A stretch of DNA of 5,417 nucleotides from positions 1 to 5,417 of the forward strand of contig JAJZYO010000158.1 in NCBI GenBank assembly GCA_021798075.1. Direction: 5' to 3'. Positions within the stretch are counted from its first letter, which is position 1. Each line of letters opens with the position of its first letter. The notes under the pieces are model-generated. The model was given only the letters and a program-made list of their open reading frames with translations. It did no database searches and had not been told where the DNA came from. The position numbers and the translations under genes were made by a program. This stretch comes from Actinomycetes bacterium. Its GTDB lineage: Bacteria; Actinomycetota; Acidimicrobiia; Acidimicrobiales; Palsa-688. Shown here one piece after another: positions 1 through 5,059 of this stretch.

Positions 1-346
1 GCCTTTCTCGCCCGCACCGAGGCCAGCGCGCCTGTTCCGCCTACAGCGCCGCGGGGCGGTGGAGAACTGCAGCGAGAGCGGGCCAAACCTCGTACTAGCC
101 TTTCCCGTCCGACGGCTTGGGCTCTCGTGCCCGGCAGGTGTTTGGCCCCGAGGCCGCTACGAGCTCTCGGCGACCGCCTTGGTGACGGCGCCGAACGGCA
201 TGGCCCCCGATACCTCGTTGCGTGCGGTCGCGGACCTAGTCACCAACGAGAGCACGCCTTGCCAGTGACGGATCTTGACCTGGCGGCAGCAGCCTTAGAC
301 ACCCTACGGTCGGAAGTGCCAAGGGCTTGTGGGTAACTATTTTCCA
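1..346. other. no supported gene; open but unrecognised frames
   Basis: One plus-strand frame is open from the window edge to a TAA at 334-336, and a second is open from the edge to a TGA at 266-268. The second has the better G/C preference at third codon positions between about 155 and 265. Neither translation resembles a family I know, and open frames of this length arise by chance in DNA this GC-rich. The stretch could be the eroded 3' end of a gene entering from the left. I see no ribosome binding site, signal peptide or conserved motif that decides it. Confidence 0.3.
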
Positions 347-375
347 TTGACATTGCTCCTCCTTTTCAGTTGAAT
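347..375 (+). promoter_or_regulatory. candidate sigma70-type promoter facing the cyclase gene
   Basis: A perfect TTGACA (347-352) is followed after 17 bp by TTGAAT (370-375), in an AT-richer patch (about 333-375) that stands out from the GC-rich surroundings. The -10 hexamer matches TATAAT at four of six positions. Transcription would run rightwards, through a small GCAGCC/GGCTGC hairpin at 386-401, towards the 3' end of the minus-strand cyclase gene. No plus-strand gene is evident downstream, so the product would be a noncoding or antisense RNA. This is a motif match only. Confidence 0.25.
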
Positions 376-626
376 GTCCACGCGGGCAGCCAGCAGGCTG
401 CTGCCGACCACGACGTTGGTGAGTGGCCAGGCGGGGGCGTCGCCCACGCAGGGCGCCCAGACTGCGGGAAGCACGAGCGCACCAGGTCCCCTCCTATGGG
501 CGGGTGGCGCTTGATTTCCTGCCACTGCGCGGCGTCAGCCCCGTCCCCACCCGCCTCGCACTGCAGCCAGGTCCCGGTCCCCTCGGAGAGCGAGGCGGCG
601 CCTGTGCGCCAACAAAGGTCGGCCCG
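376..626. other. noncoding stretch downstream of the cyclase gene
   Basis: I see no gene here. Short minus-strand and plus-strand open frames cover it but show no recognisable motif. It holds a 6-bp-stem hairpin at 386-401 and two adjacent GC-rich hairpins at 581-610 next to the end of the cyclase gene. Confidence 0.4.
581..610 (-). terminator. possible terminator: two adjacent GC hairpins after the cyclase gene
   Basis: CCTCG-gagag-CGAGG (581-595) and GGCGC-ctgt-GCGCC (597-610) are two perfect 5-bp stems placed back to back. They lie 16 bases beyond the stop codon of the minus-strand cyclase gene. Neither is followed by a T-run in the direction of transcription, so they are not classical intrinsic terminators. 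Actinobacterial transcripts often end at GC-rich stems lacking a U-tract, which keeps the call open. Short perfect stems are also common by chance at this GC content. Confidence 0.25.
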
Positions 627-1676
627 TCATGTCGAGCGGGGCCCGGTGGCGCGCCGGTGGTGCCGCTTGTTGCGGTACATGGCCTGGTCGGCTCGTCGCA
701 GCAGCTCCGAGGCCCCCTCGGCCCGGTCCCAGGTGGCGACGCCCATAGAGGCCGAGACACCCTCCGGCAGGGCGTCGCCGAGGCGCTTGGCCAGCGCACG
801 GGCGCCGATCTCGTCCGAGCCCGGCGCAAGTAGCCCGAACTCGTCGCCGCCGAGACGGGCGAGGAAATCCCCGCCGCCGCGCACCACCCCCCGCCAGGCT
901 CGGGCAAGGTCTTGGAGCAAGCGGTCGCCCGCCTCGTGGCCGCCGGCGTCGTTGACCGCCTTGAATCCGTCGAGGTCGGCCATCACGACCGACAGCGCCG
1001 CGCCGCTGCGCGCCGAGCGTTCCAGCTCCTCCTCGAAGCGCTCGTCCCACATCCGCCGGTTGGCGAGCCCGGTGAGGGGGTCTTCCCGTGCGGTGCTGCG
1101 CAGCACGCTCACCAACCCGACCACGACCGCGCTGAGCACCGCTGCTGTGCCGAACACCGACAGCCACGCGACTACCGGCGGCTCGACTGGCCTCGGGCCG
1201 ACCGCGAGGACCACCGCGTACGCCACCCCGGCAGCCCCGAGGTGCGCGAGCGCGCCACGAAGCGGGAGGTAAAGGACCGCGAAGAACGCCACAAGAAGGT
1301 AGAGGTTGGCGAGGTCGACGTGCTCGGTCGCGCTGGCGGCGGCGGCCACGCTCACGAACAGGTTGCCGCTGGCGACGTCGAGGTGCAAGCTCCAGCGCGG
1401 GAGGCGCTCGCCGATCACGACGCGCAGGCCAGCGTTGGCGACGGCAGCCACGGTGGCCACGAGCAGGACGATGAGCGAGGAGCGTGGCCAGTGGTGCAAC
1501 GCCAAGACCAAAACGAAGACAAGAGCCCTGGTGGTCGCGAGGGCCGCGGCGGTCCGGCTCCGGTTTGAGAAAAACGCCCTTGCCCAGGCGGCCGTGCGGG
1601 TGTCGAGTGGGCCAGGCTCAGGGACTTGTGGGGGTGGCGCGGGCAAAGGTGCGTCGGCTATCGGCTCGGGAGTCAC
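627..1676 (-). CDS. membrane-anchored GGDEF diguanylate cyclase
   Basis: The protein (349 residues) should make the second messenger cyclic di-GMP from two GTP at the inner face of the membrane. The first 45 residues are proline- and alanine-rich. About six hydrophobic segments follow (roughly 47-61, 66-83, 101-116, 123-139, 142-160, 167-191), forming a membrane sensor module of no family I can name. A complete GGDEF domain covers about 195-340: DPLTGLANRR at 199-208, DLDGFKAVND at 234-243, the active-site RLGGDEF with GGDEF at 276-280, SMGVA at 310-314 and ADQAMYRNK at 329-337. The product-inhibition I-site RxxD normally sits five residues before GGDEF. Here D270 is in place but the expected Arg position (267) is Gly, with Arg one residue early (266), so feedback inhibition may be weak or absent. 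There is no EAL domain. The GTG start is forced: an in-frame TGA lies 6 bases upstream, and AAGGA is spaced about 9 bases before it. No gene sits close enough on this strand to form an operon. Confidence 0.93.
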   Translation of the reverse strand: MTPEPIADAPLPAPPPQVPEPGPLDTRTAAWARAFFSNRSRTAAALATTRALVFVLVLALHHWPRSSLIVLLVATVAAVANAGLRVVIGERLPRWSLHLDVASGNLFVSVAAAASATEHVDLANLYLLVAFFAVLYLPLRGALAHLGAAGVAYAVVLAVGPRPVEPPVVAWLSVFGTAAVLSAVVVGLVSVLRSTAREDPLTGLANRRMWDERFEEELERSARSGAALSVVMADLDGFKAVNDAGGHEAGDRLLQDLARAWRGVVRGGGDFLARLGGDEFGLLAPGSDEIGARALAKRLGDALPEGVSASMGVATWDRAEGASELLRRADQAMYRNKRHHRRATGPRST

Positions 1677-1950
1677 CGCTCATTTTCCTTGGGGGTCGTC
1701 ACTGAGCCCCAGGTGCCCCAGTCGACTGCGGTCGTTCACGTCCCAACCCTTTCACACTCGGCGCGTGCTCGCGATAGTGGCCATCGGCACACGAGGGACC
1801 CTCCTTGAGCTGGGGGTGGTCACGCACCGGCGGCGACGCTGGGGCTGCTGGCGCTCCAGCCCAAGGAACGCGGCACCAACCTCGTTCAGGTGGTCTGGGC
1901 CACCCTGGGTTTAGTGGTGTCGCTACAGACCCCGGCGACGCTGCGCGGTA
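1677..1950. other. intergenic region upstream of the cyclase gene
   Basis: It holds the cyclase ribosome binding site (AAGGA on the minus strand, about 1686-1690). It also holds an imperfect inverted repeat, GTGC(tcg)CGAT at 1765-1775 against ATCGGCAC at 1783-1790, which is a possible regulator site for the cyclase gene. I find no convincing -35/-10 pair. From about 1810 to 1950 the plus strand has open frames with coding-like composition and no recognisable family. These may be the eroded N-terminal part of the PIN-like remnant that follows. Confidence 0.35.
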
Positions 1951-2225
1951 ATGGATGCTGTGACCGTTGAAGCCGAGCTGCGAGAGCAGGGCCTTGTCCC
2001 GAAGAGCTTGACCTTGGCGAGGCGATGGTCGTCGCGCACGCTGTTGTAGCTGCGGAGAGAGGGGCGGTCGTCACCGTGCTCATAGACGAAGGAGCTGGGT
2101 CTCTCCTGGCCACATCTGAGAAGCACCGGCTCGACCGCTTGAGGGCCCACGTCCCTTCCGTGGGCTCGATCAGCCTTGTCAGTACCCTGACCGTTCTTGA
2201 GCGAGCGGCGGCCGGCGGGCGGTGA
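1951..2225 (+). pseudogene. PIN-domain-like protein, degenerate (C-terminal part)
   Basis: From about 2004 to the TGA at 2223-2225 one frame reads ELDLGEAMVVAHAV, then VTVLIDEGAG, then ISLVSTLTVLERAAAG. This pattern resembles the C-terminal half of PIN-domain ribonucleases: an acidic DLGEA turn, a hydrophobic strand ending in an acidic IDE/DD site, and a final GTL-type helix start. PIN proteins cut RNA and usually act as toxins of VapBC pairs. The N-terminal half is not in this frame, which has a stop at 1968. The frame starting at ATG 1951 gives MDAVTVEAELREQ, which resembles the middle PIN segment before the acidic turn. The two parts are therefore split by a frameshift, the segment between them looks shortened, and the first catalytic Asp region is missing. 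The ATG at 2025 lies inside the domain and is unlikely to be a true start. No partner antitoxin is visible. The family call rests on motif resemblance only. Confidence 0.42.
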
Positions 2226-2422
2226 GTATTTGCCGCGCAGGGCAGCGATGCGCTGCTCCGAAGGCCGCGTCGGGGGCGCTCGGCTACAGAGAGACGGTCA
2301 CCATTGCCGACTTGGGCGGCGGCCAAGCATTCAACTGCCTCTACGTGTCGGTAGCCTCACCGTCGGCTCGGTCCAGTCCCTCCACTCAAGTCCAGCCCCA
2401 ATTACCCCTGCCGGATCAGACA

Positions 2423-2452
2423 GTTACGGCATCAGCAACAGATGCCGGTAAC
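2423..2452. repeat. inverted repeat, 11-12 bp arms
   Basis: GTTACGGCATC (2423-2433) and GATGCCGGTAAC (2441-2452) are complementary along their whole length except for one extra base in the right arm, with a 7-base spacer. No T-run follows on either strand, so a terminator is unlikely. It could be a protein-binding site, a structured end of the degraded insertion element, or part of an older mobile DNA junction. Confidence 0.7.
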
Positions 2453-2493
2453 AATCGAGAGGTGCGAACTTCCCTAAGATCTCGTGCTAGAAC

Positions 2494-2516
2494 GGGCAGG
2501 ACGAGACCTCCTGCCC
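2494..2516. repeat. perfect inverted repeat, 8-bp arms
   Basis: GGGCAGGA (2494-2501) and TCCTGCCC (2509-2516) are perfectly complementary around a 7-base loop. The repeat ends six bases before the first recognisable transposase codon. A hairpin at this place in the RNA could hide the transposase start and limit read-in transcription or translation, as several insertion sequences do. That role is inference. Confidence 0.7.
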
Positions 2517-2521
2517 ATCCC

Positions 2522-3090
2522 CGGCGTGACTTCGAAGCGCTACAACGGCAGCGCCTGCGAGGCCGCGGACATGTTCCGGCGGGGCAAGCCCCAAGAAGAA
2601 GTGCCCATGCCTTGGGTGTTTCCCCGCAGAGCGCGTCGCGCTGGCACGCGTTGCCGGCGGGAGGGCGGCCGCAAGGCCCTTGCCGGCACCGGCCGGGCCG
2701 GGCGCTTGCCCCGTCTTTCTGACGAGCAGCTCGCCCACGTGGTGGAGGCACTGAAGGCCGGCCCAAGGGCCAACGGGTTCTCGACGGACCTCTGGACGCT
2801 AAAGCGGGTGGCTGAGGTGATCGAGTCCGCTGCCGGGGTGCGGTACGGCACCAGCCTGACGTGGGAGGTGCTGCGCTGGCTCCTGGGCTGGTCACGCCAG
2901 TGGCCGCCCGGCGCGCCCTCGAGCGCAACGACGAGGCCAAAGCAAACTGGGCCGCCGTCGACTGGCCATGCATAAAAAAGCGCCCGGGCAACCTCGGAAT
3001 GCGTGGATCGTCTTCCAAGACGAGAGCGGCTTCTCCCTCCTCCCCTCGGTGCGGGCCACCTGGACCCAACTTGGCCGATCGGCTCGATGC
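2522..3090 (+). pseudogene. IS630-family transposase, frameshifted and C-terminally truncated
   Basis: An intact relative would be a DDE transposase of roughly 340-360 residues that inserts the element at TA sites. The family order is recovered only by changing frame. RRDFEALQRQRLR starts at 2522. EAADMFRRGKPQEEV starts at 2559, in another frame. HALGVSPQSASRWHA (first helix-turn-helix) starts at 2606, back in the first frame. REGGRKALAGTGRAGRLPRL starts at 2658 and leads into the second DNA-binding domain (GFSTDLWTLKRVAEVI and onward). ARRALERNDEA and VDWPCIKK follow from about 2906, in the frame of the first block. AWIVFQDESGFSLLP, with the first catalytic Asp motif (QDESG), starts about 3001, in the third frame. 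Similarity fades after about 3090, so the second Asp and the Glu of the catalytic triad are not visible. With at least five frame changes the element is dead. The last change sits on A_AAA_AAG and could once have been programmed. Confidence 0.82.
2974..2980 (+). other. slippery heptamer A_AAA_AAG at a transposase frame junction
   Basis: The codons ATA AAA AAG (2972-2980) form the canonical -1 frameshift heptamer in the zero frame of the upstream transposase segment (VDWPCIKK). A -1 slip gives exactly the frame that carries AWIVFQDESGFSLLP downstream. An 8-bp palindrome, GCCCGGGC (2982-2989), follows two bases later. Programmed -1 frameshifting on A-rich heptamers is known in several insertion sequence families, including some IS630 members. 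Here it may be a relic, or the A-run may simply have suffered an indel. Confidence 0.5.
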
Positions 3091-3250
3091 GCCATCGACC
3101 GACCCCGACGACTACGGATGGCTACGGATGGCCGTCGTGGCGGTAGCGAACACAACGACCATGGAAGGCCTTGGTGCCTTGGTCTTCCCCGCGGACCGGC
3201 GCGCTCAGCACCACCAAGTGGTGTCTGCCAAGACGGACCGCTACGTGCGA
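3091..3250. other. degenerate tail between transposase relic and toxin gene
   Basis: No gene is seen here. A plus-strand frame stays open but shows no further transposase motifs. This may be eroded transposase sequence or unrelated DNA brought next to it by a deletion. It contains a 10-bp tandem duplication at 3112-3131. Confidence 0.35.
3112..3131. repeat. 10-bp tandem duplication
   Basis: CTACGGATGG occurs twice without a gap (3112-3121 and 3122-3131). Ten bases is not a multiple of three, so if this arose inside a former transposase reading frame it would itself have shifted that frame. It fits replication slippage in unselected DNA. Confidence 0.85.
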
Positions 3251-3643
3251 CTAGGGGCCAGGGCGGGGCTCCTCAGGTGCACCCGGTGCTCCTTCGTCGG
3301 CTTGTATGCGTGCGACAGCGAGCCGGTAGATGGCGTGCTCGTCACGAACACCGATCGCCAGCACCCCGCGTGTACCGGGGTCCATATCGCCGTAGATGAG
3401 CCTGAAGCGACGGGTGGGGCTGCCGGGGATGTCGAACTTGACGCTGGCGAGGCCGGTCAGGTCGCCGCTCACACGCCGCGCGCCGAGGAGCTTGCCAGTC
3501 ACCCGGCCGTGGGCGAGGTCGTCGAGCGCTGCGCGAGCGGCGGCCACCACCTCCGGCCCGTAGGCCACAAGCGCCGCCAGGTCATCGGGGACAGCCGGAT
3601 GAGCGCGGAGCCGGTAGCGGGCCGGCTTCGCCCGTCGTGTCAC
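3251..3643 (-). CDS. RelE/ParE-superfamily toxin of a type II toxin-antitoxin pair
   Basis: The 130-residue protein has the short basic alpha/beta layout of RelE/ParE toxins: two N-terminal helices (about 15-50), then KLLGARRVSGDLTGLASVKF (51-70), RRFRLIY (78-84) and the C-terminal strand VLAIGVRDEHAIYRLA (94-109). The DL-x-GL-x-x-(V)KFD-(I/V)PG...(R)FRLIY arrangement is typical of RelE-type members common in Actinobacteria. RelE toxins cut mRNA on the ribosome and ParE toxins block gyrase; the sequence does not decide between them. An open frame extends upstream to 3793, but the start chosen is the GTG at 3641-3643. It overlaps the antitoxin stop as GTGA, and the family similarity begins there. 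No good Shine-Dalgarno lies before it, which suggests translational coupling to the antitoxin. The last 20 residues (Pro, Ala and Glu rich) lie beyond the fold. The gene looks complete. Confidence 0.85.
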   Translation of the reverse strand: MTRRAKPARYRLRAHPAVPDDLAALVAYGPEVVAAARAALDDLAHGRVTGKLLGARRVSGDLTGLASVKFDIPGSPTRRFRLIYGDMDPGTRGVLAIGVRDEHAIYRLAVARIQADEGAPGAPEEPRPGP

Positions 3644-3927
3644 GCCGGTCCGCGCTTGGAGGCCTTCTCTGCCGCGCTCGCGAGCGCTGCGTCCAGCTCC
3701 TCCTCGGCGAGCCACGGCCGATGGTCGGCGAGGCGCAGGCGGGCAAGGTCGAGGTCTACCTCGTCCTCGGCGTGGGCAAGCAACTTCTCCCAAGTAGCGA
3801 TGGGCACTAGAACTGCCTGGGCACGACGGTGCGACCCGAAGAAGACCGGGTCGGGGTCCCCGGCATCGAAGCGTCTTGTGATCCGGCCGAGGGCTGCGCG
3901 CACTTCACTGGTCGGTACTACCACCAT
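3640..3927 (-). CDS. Phd/YefM-like antitoxin
   Basis: The 95-residue acidic protein should neutralise the toxin encoded directly downstream and repress its own promoter. Residues 1-53 fit the Phd/YefM N-terminal DNA-binding and dimer fold: a leading strand, TSEVRAALGRITRRFDAG (6-23) in place of the usual SEARANL helix region, PVFFGSHRRAQAVLVP (27-42) as the strand pair, and TWEKLL (45-50) starting the next helix. Residues 54-95 are rich in Asp, Glu, Ala and Leu and would wrap the toxin. The length is usual for the family. The antitoxin-first order and the 4-base overlap with the toxin start are typical. The ATG at 3925-3927 is chosen because a TAnnnT -10 box lies 6 bases upstream and no Shine-Dalgarno is present, pointing to a leaderless mRNA. 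The 18-bp palindrome at 3943-3960 is the likely operator. Confidence 0.85.
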   Translation of the reverse strand: MVVVPTSEVRAALGRITRRFDAGDPDPVFFGSHRRAQAVLVPIATWEKLLAHAEDEVDLDLARLRLADHRPWLAEEELDAALASAAEKASKRGPA

Positions 3928-3942
3928 GGCAATACTGTAACA
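3928..3942 (-). promoter_or_regulatory. -10 element and predicted leaderless start of the toxin-antitoxin operon
   Basis: On the minus strand TACAGT (3934-3939) matches the actinobacterial -10 consensus TAnnnT. The antitoxin ATG begins after only six more bases (ATTGCC), so transcription should start at or next to the A of the ATG. Nothing resembling a Shine-Dalgarno lies in this gap. No good -35 hexamer is seen at 17-18 bp, because the palindromic operator occupies that space. A small dyad, CTGT-A-ACAG (3935-3943), overlaps the -10. Confidence 0.55.
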
Positions 3943-3960
3943 GGAACTTGTACAACTTCC
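3943..3960. promoter_or_regulatory. near-perfect 18-bp palindrome, likely antitoxin operator
   Basis: GGAACTTGTACAACTTCC equals its reverse complement at 16 of 18 positions, with a perfect central TTGTACAA. It ends 15 bp before the antitoxin start codon and lies between the -10 box and the -35 position. That is where a Phd/YefM antitoxin, alone or bound to its toxin, would block RNA polymerase. Such palindromes, often with a central GTAC, are established operators of YefM and Phd operons. Use by this protein is inferred from placement. Confidence 0.65.
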
Positions 3961-4002
3961 TGACTGAGCTTGCGGTACTGTCTCAGCGTCAGGGCCGAAG
4001 GT

Positions 4003-4474
4003 TCAGCGGAAAAGGCTGAGCTGATTTTTCCAGTGGCCGGGCTCGCACCCCTCGGGCGAGGTCGCCCGCTCGGCCAGCCAGCGCGGGATACGTCCGCGGC
4101 GCAGGCCGCCAAGTCGACCACCAGGGCAGCTGGCGGGAGGGGCTGGCAGTTGGCCAGCGCCACACCCTCGGGGTCACCACCGGGCGCCAGCCCTCCAGGC
4201 TCGGGGGCGTGGCCCAGATGGCCTCCACCTCGGCAGAAATGCCGTCAAGGAGCCCTGCTGGCGATCCTGAAGGTCGTAGCGCTACAGGCGAGCGACGCCA
4301 GGTAAAGGGCACGCGCCAAAAATGGCCTCTGCGGTCGTCAAGGTAGTGGTACCGCCTGACCCAGCACTTGACCTCGAACGGGCCCGAGCGGCGTCAGTGG
4401 TCGAGCATCCTGTAGTTGGTGCCAGAAGAGCACGCGACTACCGCGCTGGGGTAGAAGCCCGCTGGTGCTGCCAC
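4003..4474 (-). pseudogene. broken gene of unknown function upstream of the toxin-antitoxin operon
   Basis: I do not recognise the family. The minus strand shows coding-like third-position G/C preference that moves between frames. From a GTG at 4472-4474 one frame reads 26 residues (containing AGFYPSAVVACSSGTNYRML), hits a TGA at 4394-4396, then continues in the same frame with PFEVKCWVRRYHYLDDRRGHF and WRVPFTWRR to about ISAEVEAIWATPPSLEGW near 4190. The coding signal then passes to a second frame (ALANCQPLPPAALVVDLAAC, from about 4163) and to a third ending RWLAERATSPEGCEPGHW...QLSLFR at a TGA (4003-4005). One nonsense codon and two frameshifts would make it a pseudogene; a chance run of open frames is the alternative. 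The TGA lies 75 bases upstream of the antitoxin start codon, so any transcript would run into the toxin-antitoxin operon. Confidence 0.3.
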
Positions 4475-4875
4475 CGTTCGGGCACGCTGCCCACCTCGGC
4501 GCCGCGACGACGACGGCGCCCGGTTATCCTTCCCACCGGCTAAGTCCGCGTGGTCGCGGCGCCCTGGCTCTCTTCTTGTCCGAGATGGCTCACAGGTGTC
4601 AATGGCATGCCTCGAAGCCTTCCTTTTGCCACCAGGCTTGTCTCGGGCGAGTGCTTACTGTCACCGACTGGCGACGTCGCGCCGCCGCTACGAGGCGCGC
4701 TTAGGTCTTTGCGCCCCGGGCCTGCTCGTCGTCCGCGGGCCTAGCTCGCGAGGGCACGTTCTCGTAGCAAGCGGGGCCGACCAGACGCTCCACCTCTGGC
4801 AGTACGACATCCCGGGCGCGGACTTGCCAAGCCCATACACGACCGACCTGGGGTACCGGGCGTCGTGGCACATAG
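4475..4875. other. no supported gene
   Basis: Both strands carry open frames typical of GC-rich DNA, but none has a recognisable motif and no frame combines a good ribosome binding site with coding-like composition. The minus strand from about 4807 down to a TAA at 4701-4703 may hold the scrambled C-terminal part of the PIN remnant to its right (DVVLPEVERLVGPAC). An isolated minus-strand TTGACA near 4595-4600 has no matching -10. Confidence 0.35.
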
Positions 4876-4989
4876 TTGAGCGTCGTCCCGCCACACTTGG
4901 CCGACCACACGAGCGGGGACGGACAGCCGTTGCCCCTTGGCGTGGGCCCCCACGACCAGCCCGGCCGCCTTGCGCTGCGGACGGTCGAA
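4876..4989 (-). pseudogene. VapC-like PIN-domain fragment
   Basis: One minus-strand frame reads FDRPQRKAAGLVV, then GAHAKGQRLSVPARVVGQVWRD. This resembles the early part of a well-known actinobacterial PIN/VapC type, in which a GFERGDRR-like segment leads to a strand and the signature VVPAGVVAQVWRDG. The first catalytic Asp strand should precede the FDRPQ segment. It is absent: the upstream sequence in this frame is out of register and reaches a stop at the TGA opposite 5032-5034. After the WRD motif the frame loses similarity, and the later catalytic acidic motifs are not found in order. The fragment covers roughly the first third of a usual 130-residue protein. A good GAGGAG (5028-5033) and ATG (5021-5023) lie upstream but open a different frame, so the original start may survive while the coding part has shifted. 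Confidence 0.5.
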
Positions 4990-4992
4990 GCC

Positions 4993-5020
4993 GCAGCCTT
5001 CGTGGGGCAGCCTTCGTGGC
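4993..5020. repeat. 14-bp tandem duplication
   Basis: GCAGCCTTCGTGGG (4993-5006) is followed directly by GCAGCCTTCGTGGC (5007-5020), identical at 13 of 14 positions. It lies in the N-terminal region of the PIN remnant, where the domain's first catalytic strand would be expected. A 14-bp duplication changes the frame, so it may have contributed to inactivation. Removing one copy does not by itself bring the upstream ATG (5021-5023) into frame with the PIN motifs. Confidence 0.85.
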
Positions 5021-5059
5021 CATTTTTCTCCTCACTGAAAAGTCGTTAGCCGCACATTC

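Larger units (their letters stand above)
2226..2521. other. no gene; structured DNA left of the transposase relic
   Basis: No gene is supported here. A plus-strand frame starting with a GTG that overlaps the preceding TGA (GTGA at 2222-2225) stays open to 2722, but its first 100 codons match nothing I know. The notable content is two inverted repeats, at 2423-2452 and 2494-2516, just before the transposase relic. The 5' boundary of the insertion probably lies here, but I cannot identify paired terminal inverted repeats or a target TA duplication. Confidence 0.35.

Noticed and set aside
535..1167. Minus-strand open frame of 210 codons inside the cyclase gene
   Set aside because: It is an alternative frame of the cyclase gene, Arg/Gly-rich, with no motif, while the overlapping frame has all GGDEF motifs.
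370..1272. Plus-strand open frame of 300 codons opposite the cyclase gene
   Set aside because: It is the GC-driven shadow of the minus-strand GGDEF gene, has a TTG start without a ribosome binding site, and its translation is low-complexity Ser/Arg/Ala-rich.
1886..2326. Minus-strand open frame of 146 codons over the PIN-like remnant
   Set aside because: It shows no motif, and the plus strand carries the ordered PIN-like pattern with better codon composition.
2416..3069. Minus-strand open frame of 217 codons across the transposase relic
   Set aside because: It is antisense to a recognisable IS630 pattern, with Arg/Ala/Pro-rich content and no family resemblance.
3644..3793. Longer toxin start giving 50 extra N-terminal residues
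   Set aside because: The extension is Arg/Pro/Gly-rich antitoxin-gene shadow. Family similarity begins at the GTG overlapping the antitoxin stop.
2861..3940. Plus-strand open frame of 359 codons running from the transposase relic through the toxin-antitoxin operon
   Set aside because: Only codons around 2900-2980 make sense as transposase. The rest is antisense to the toxin and antitoxin genes and has no motifs.
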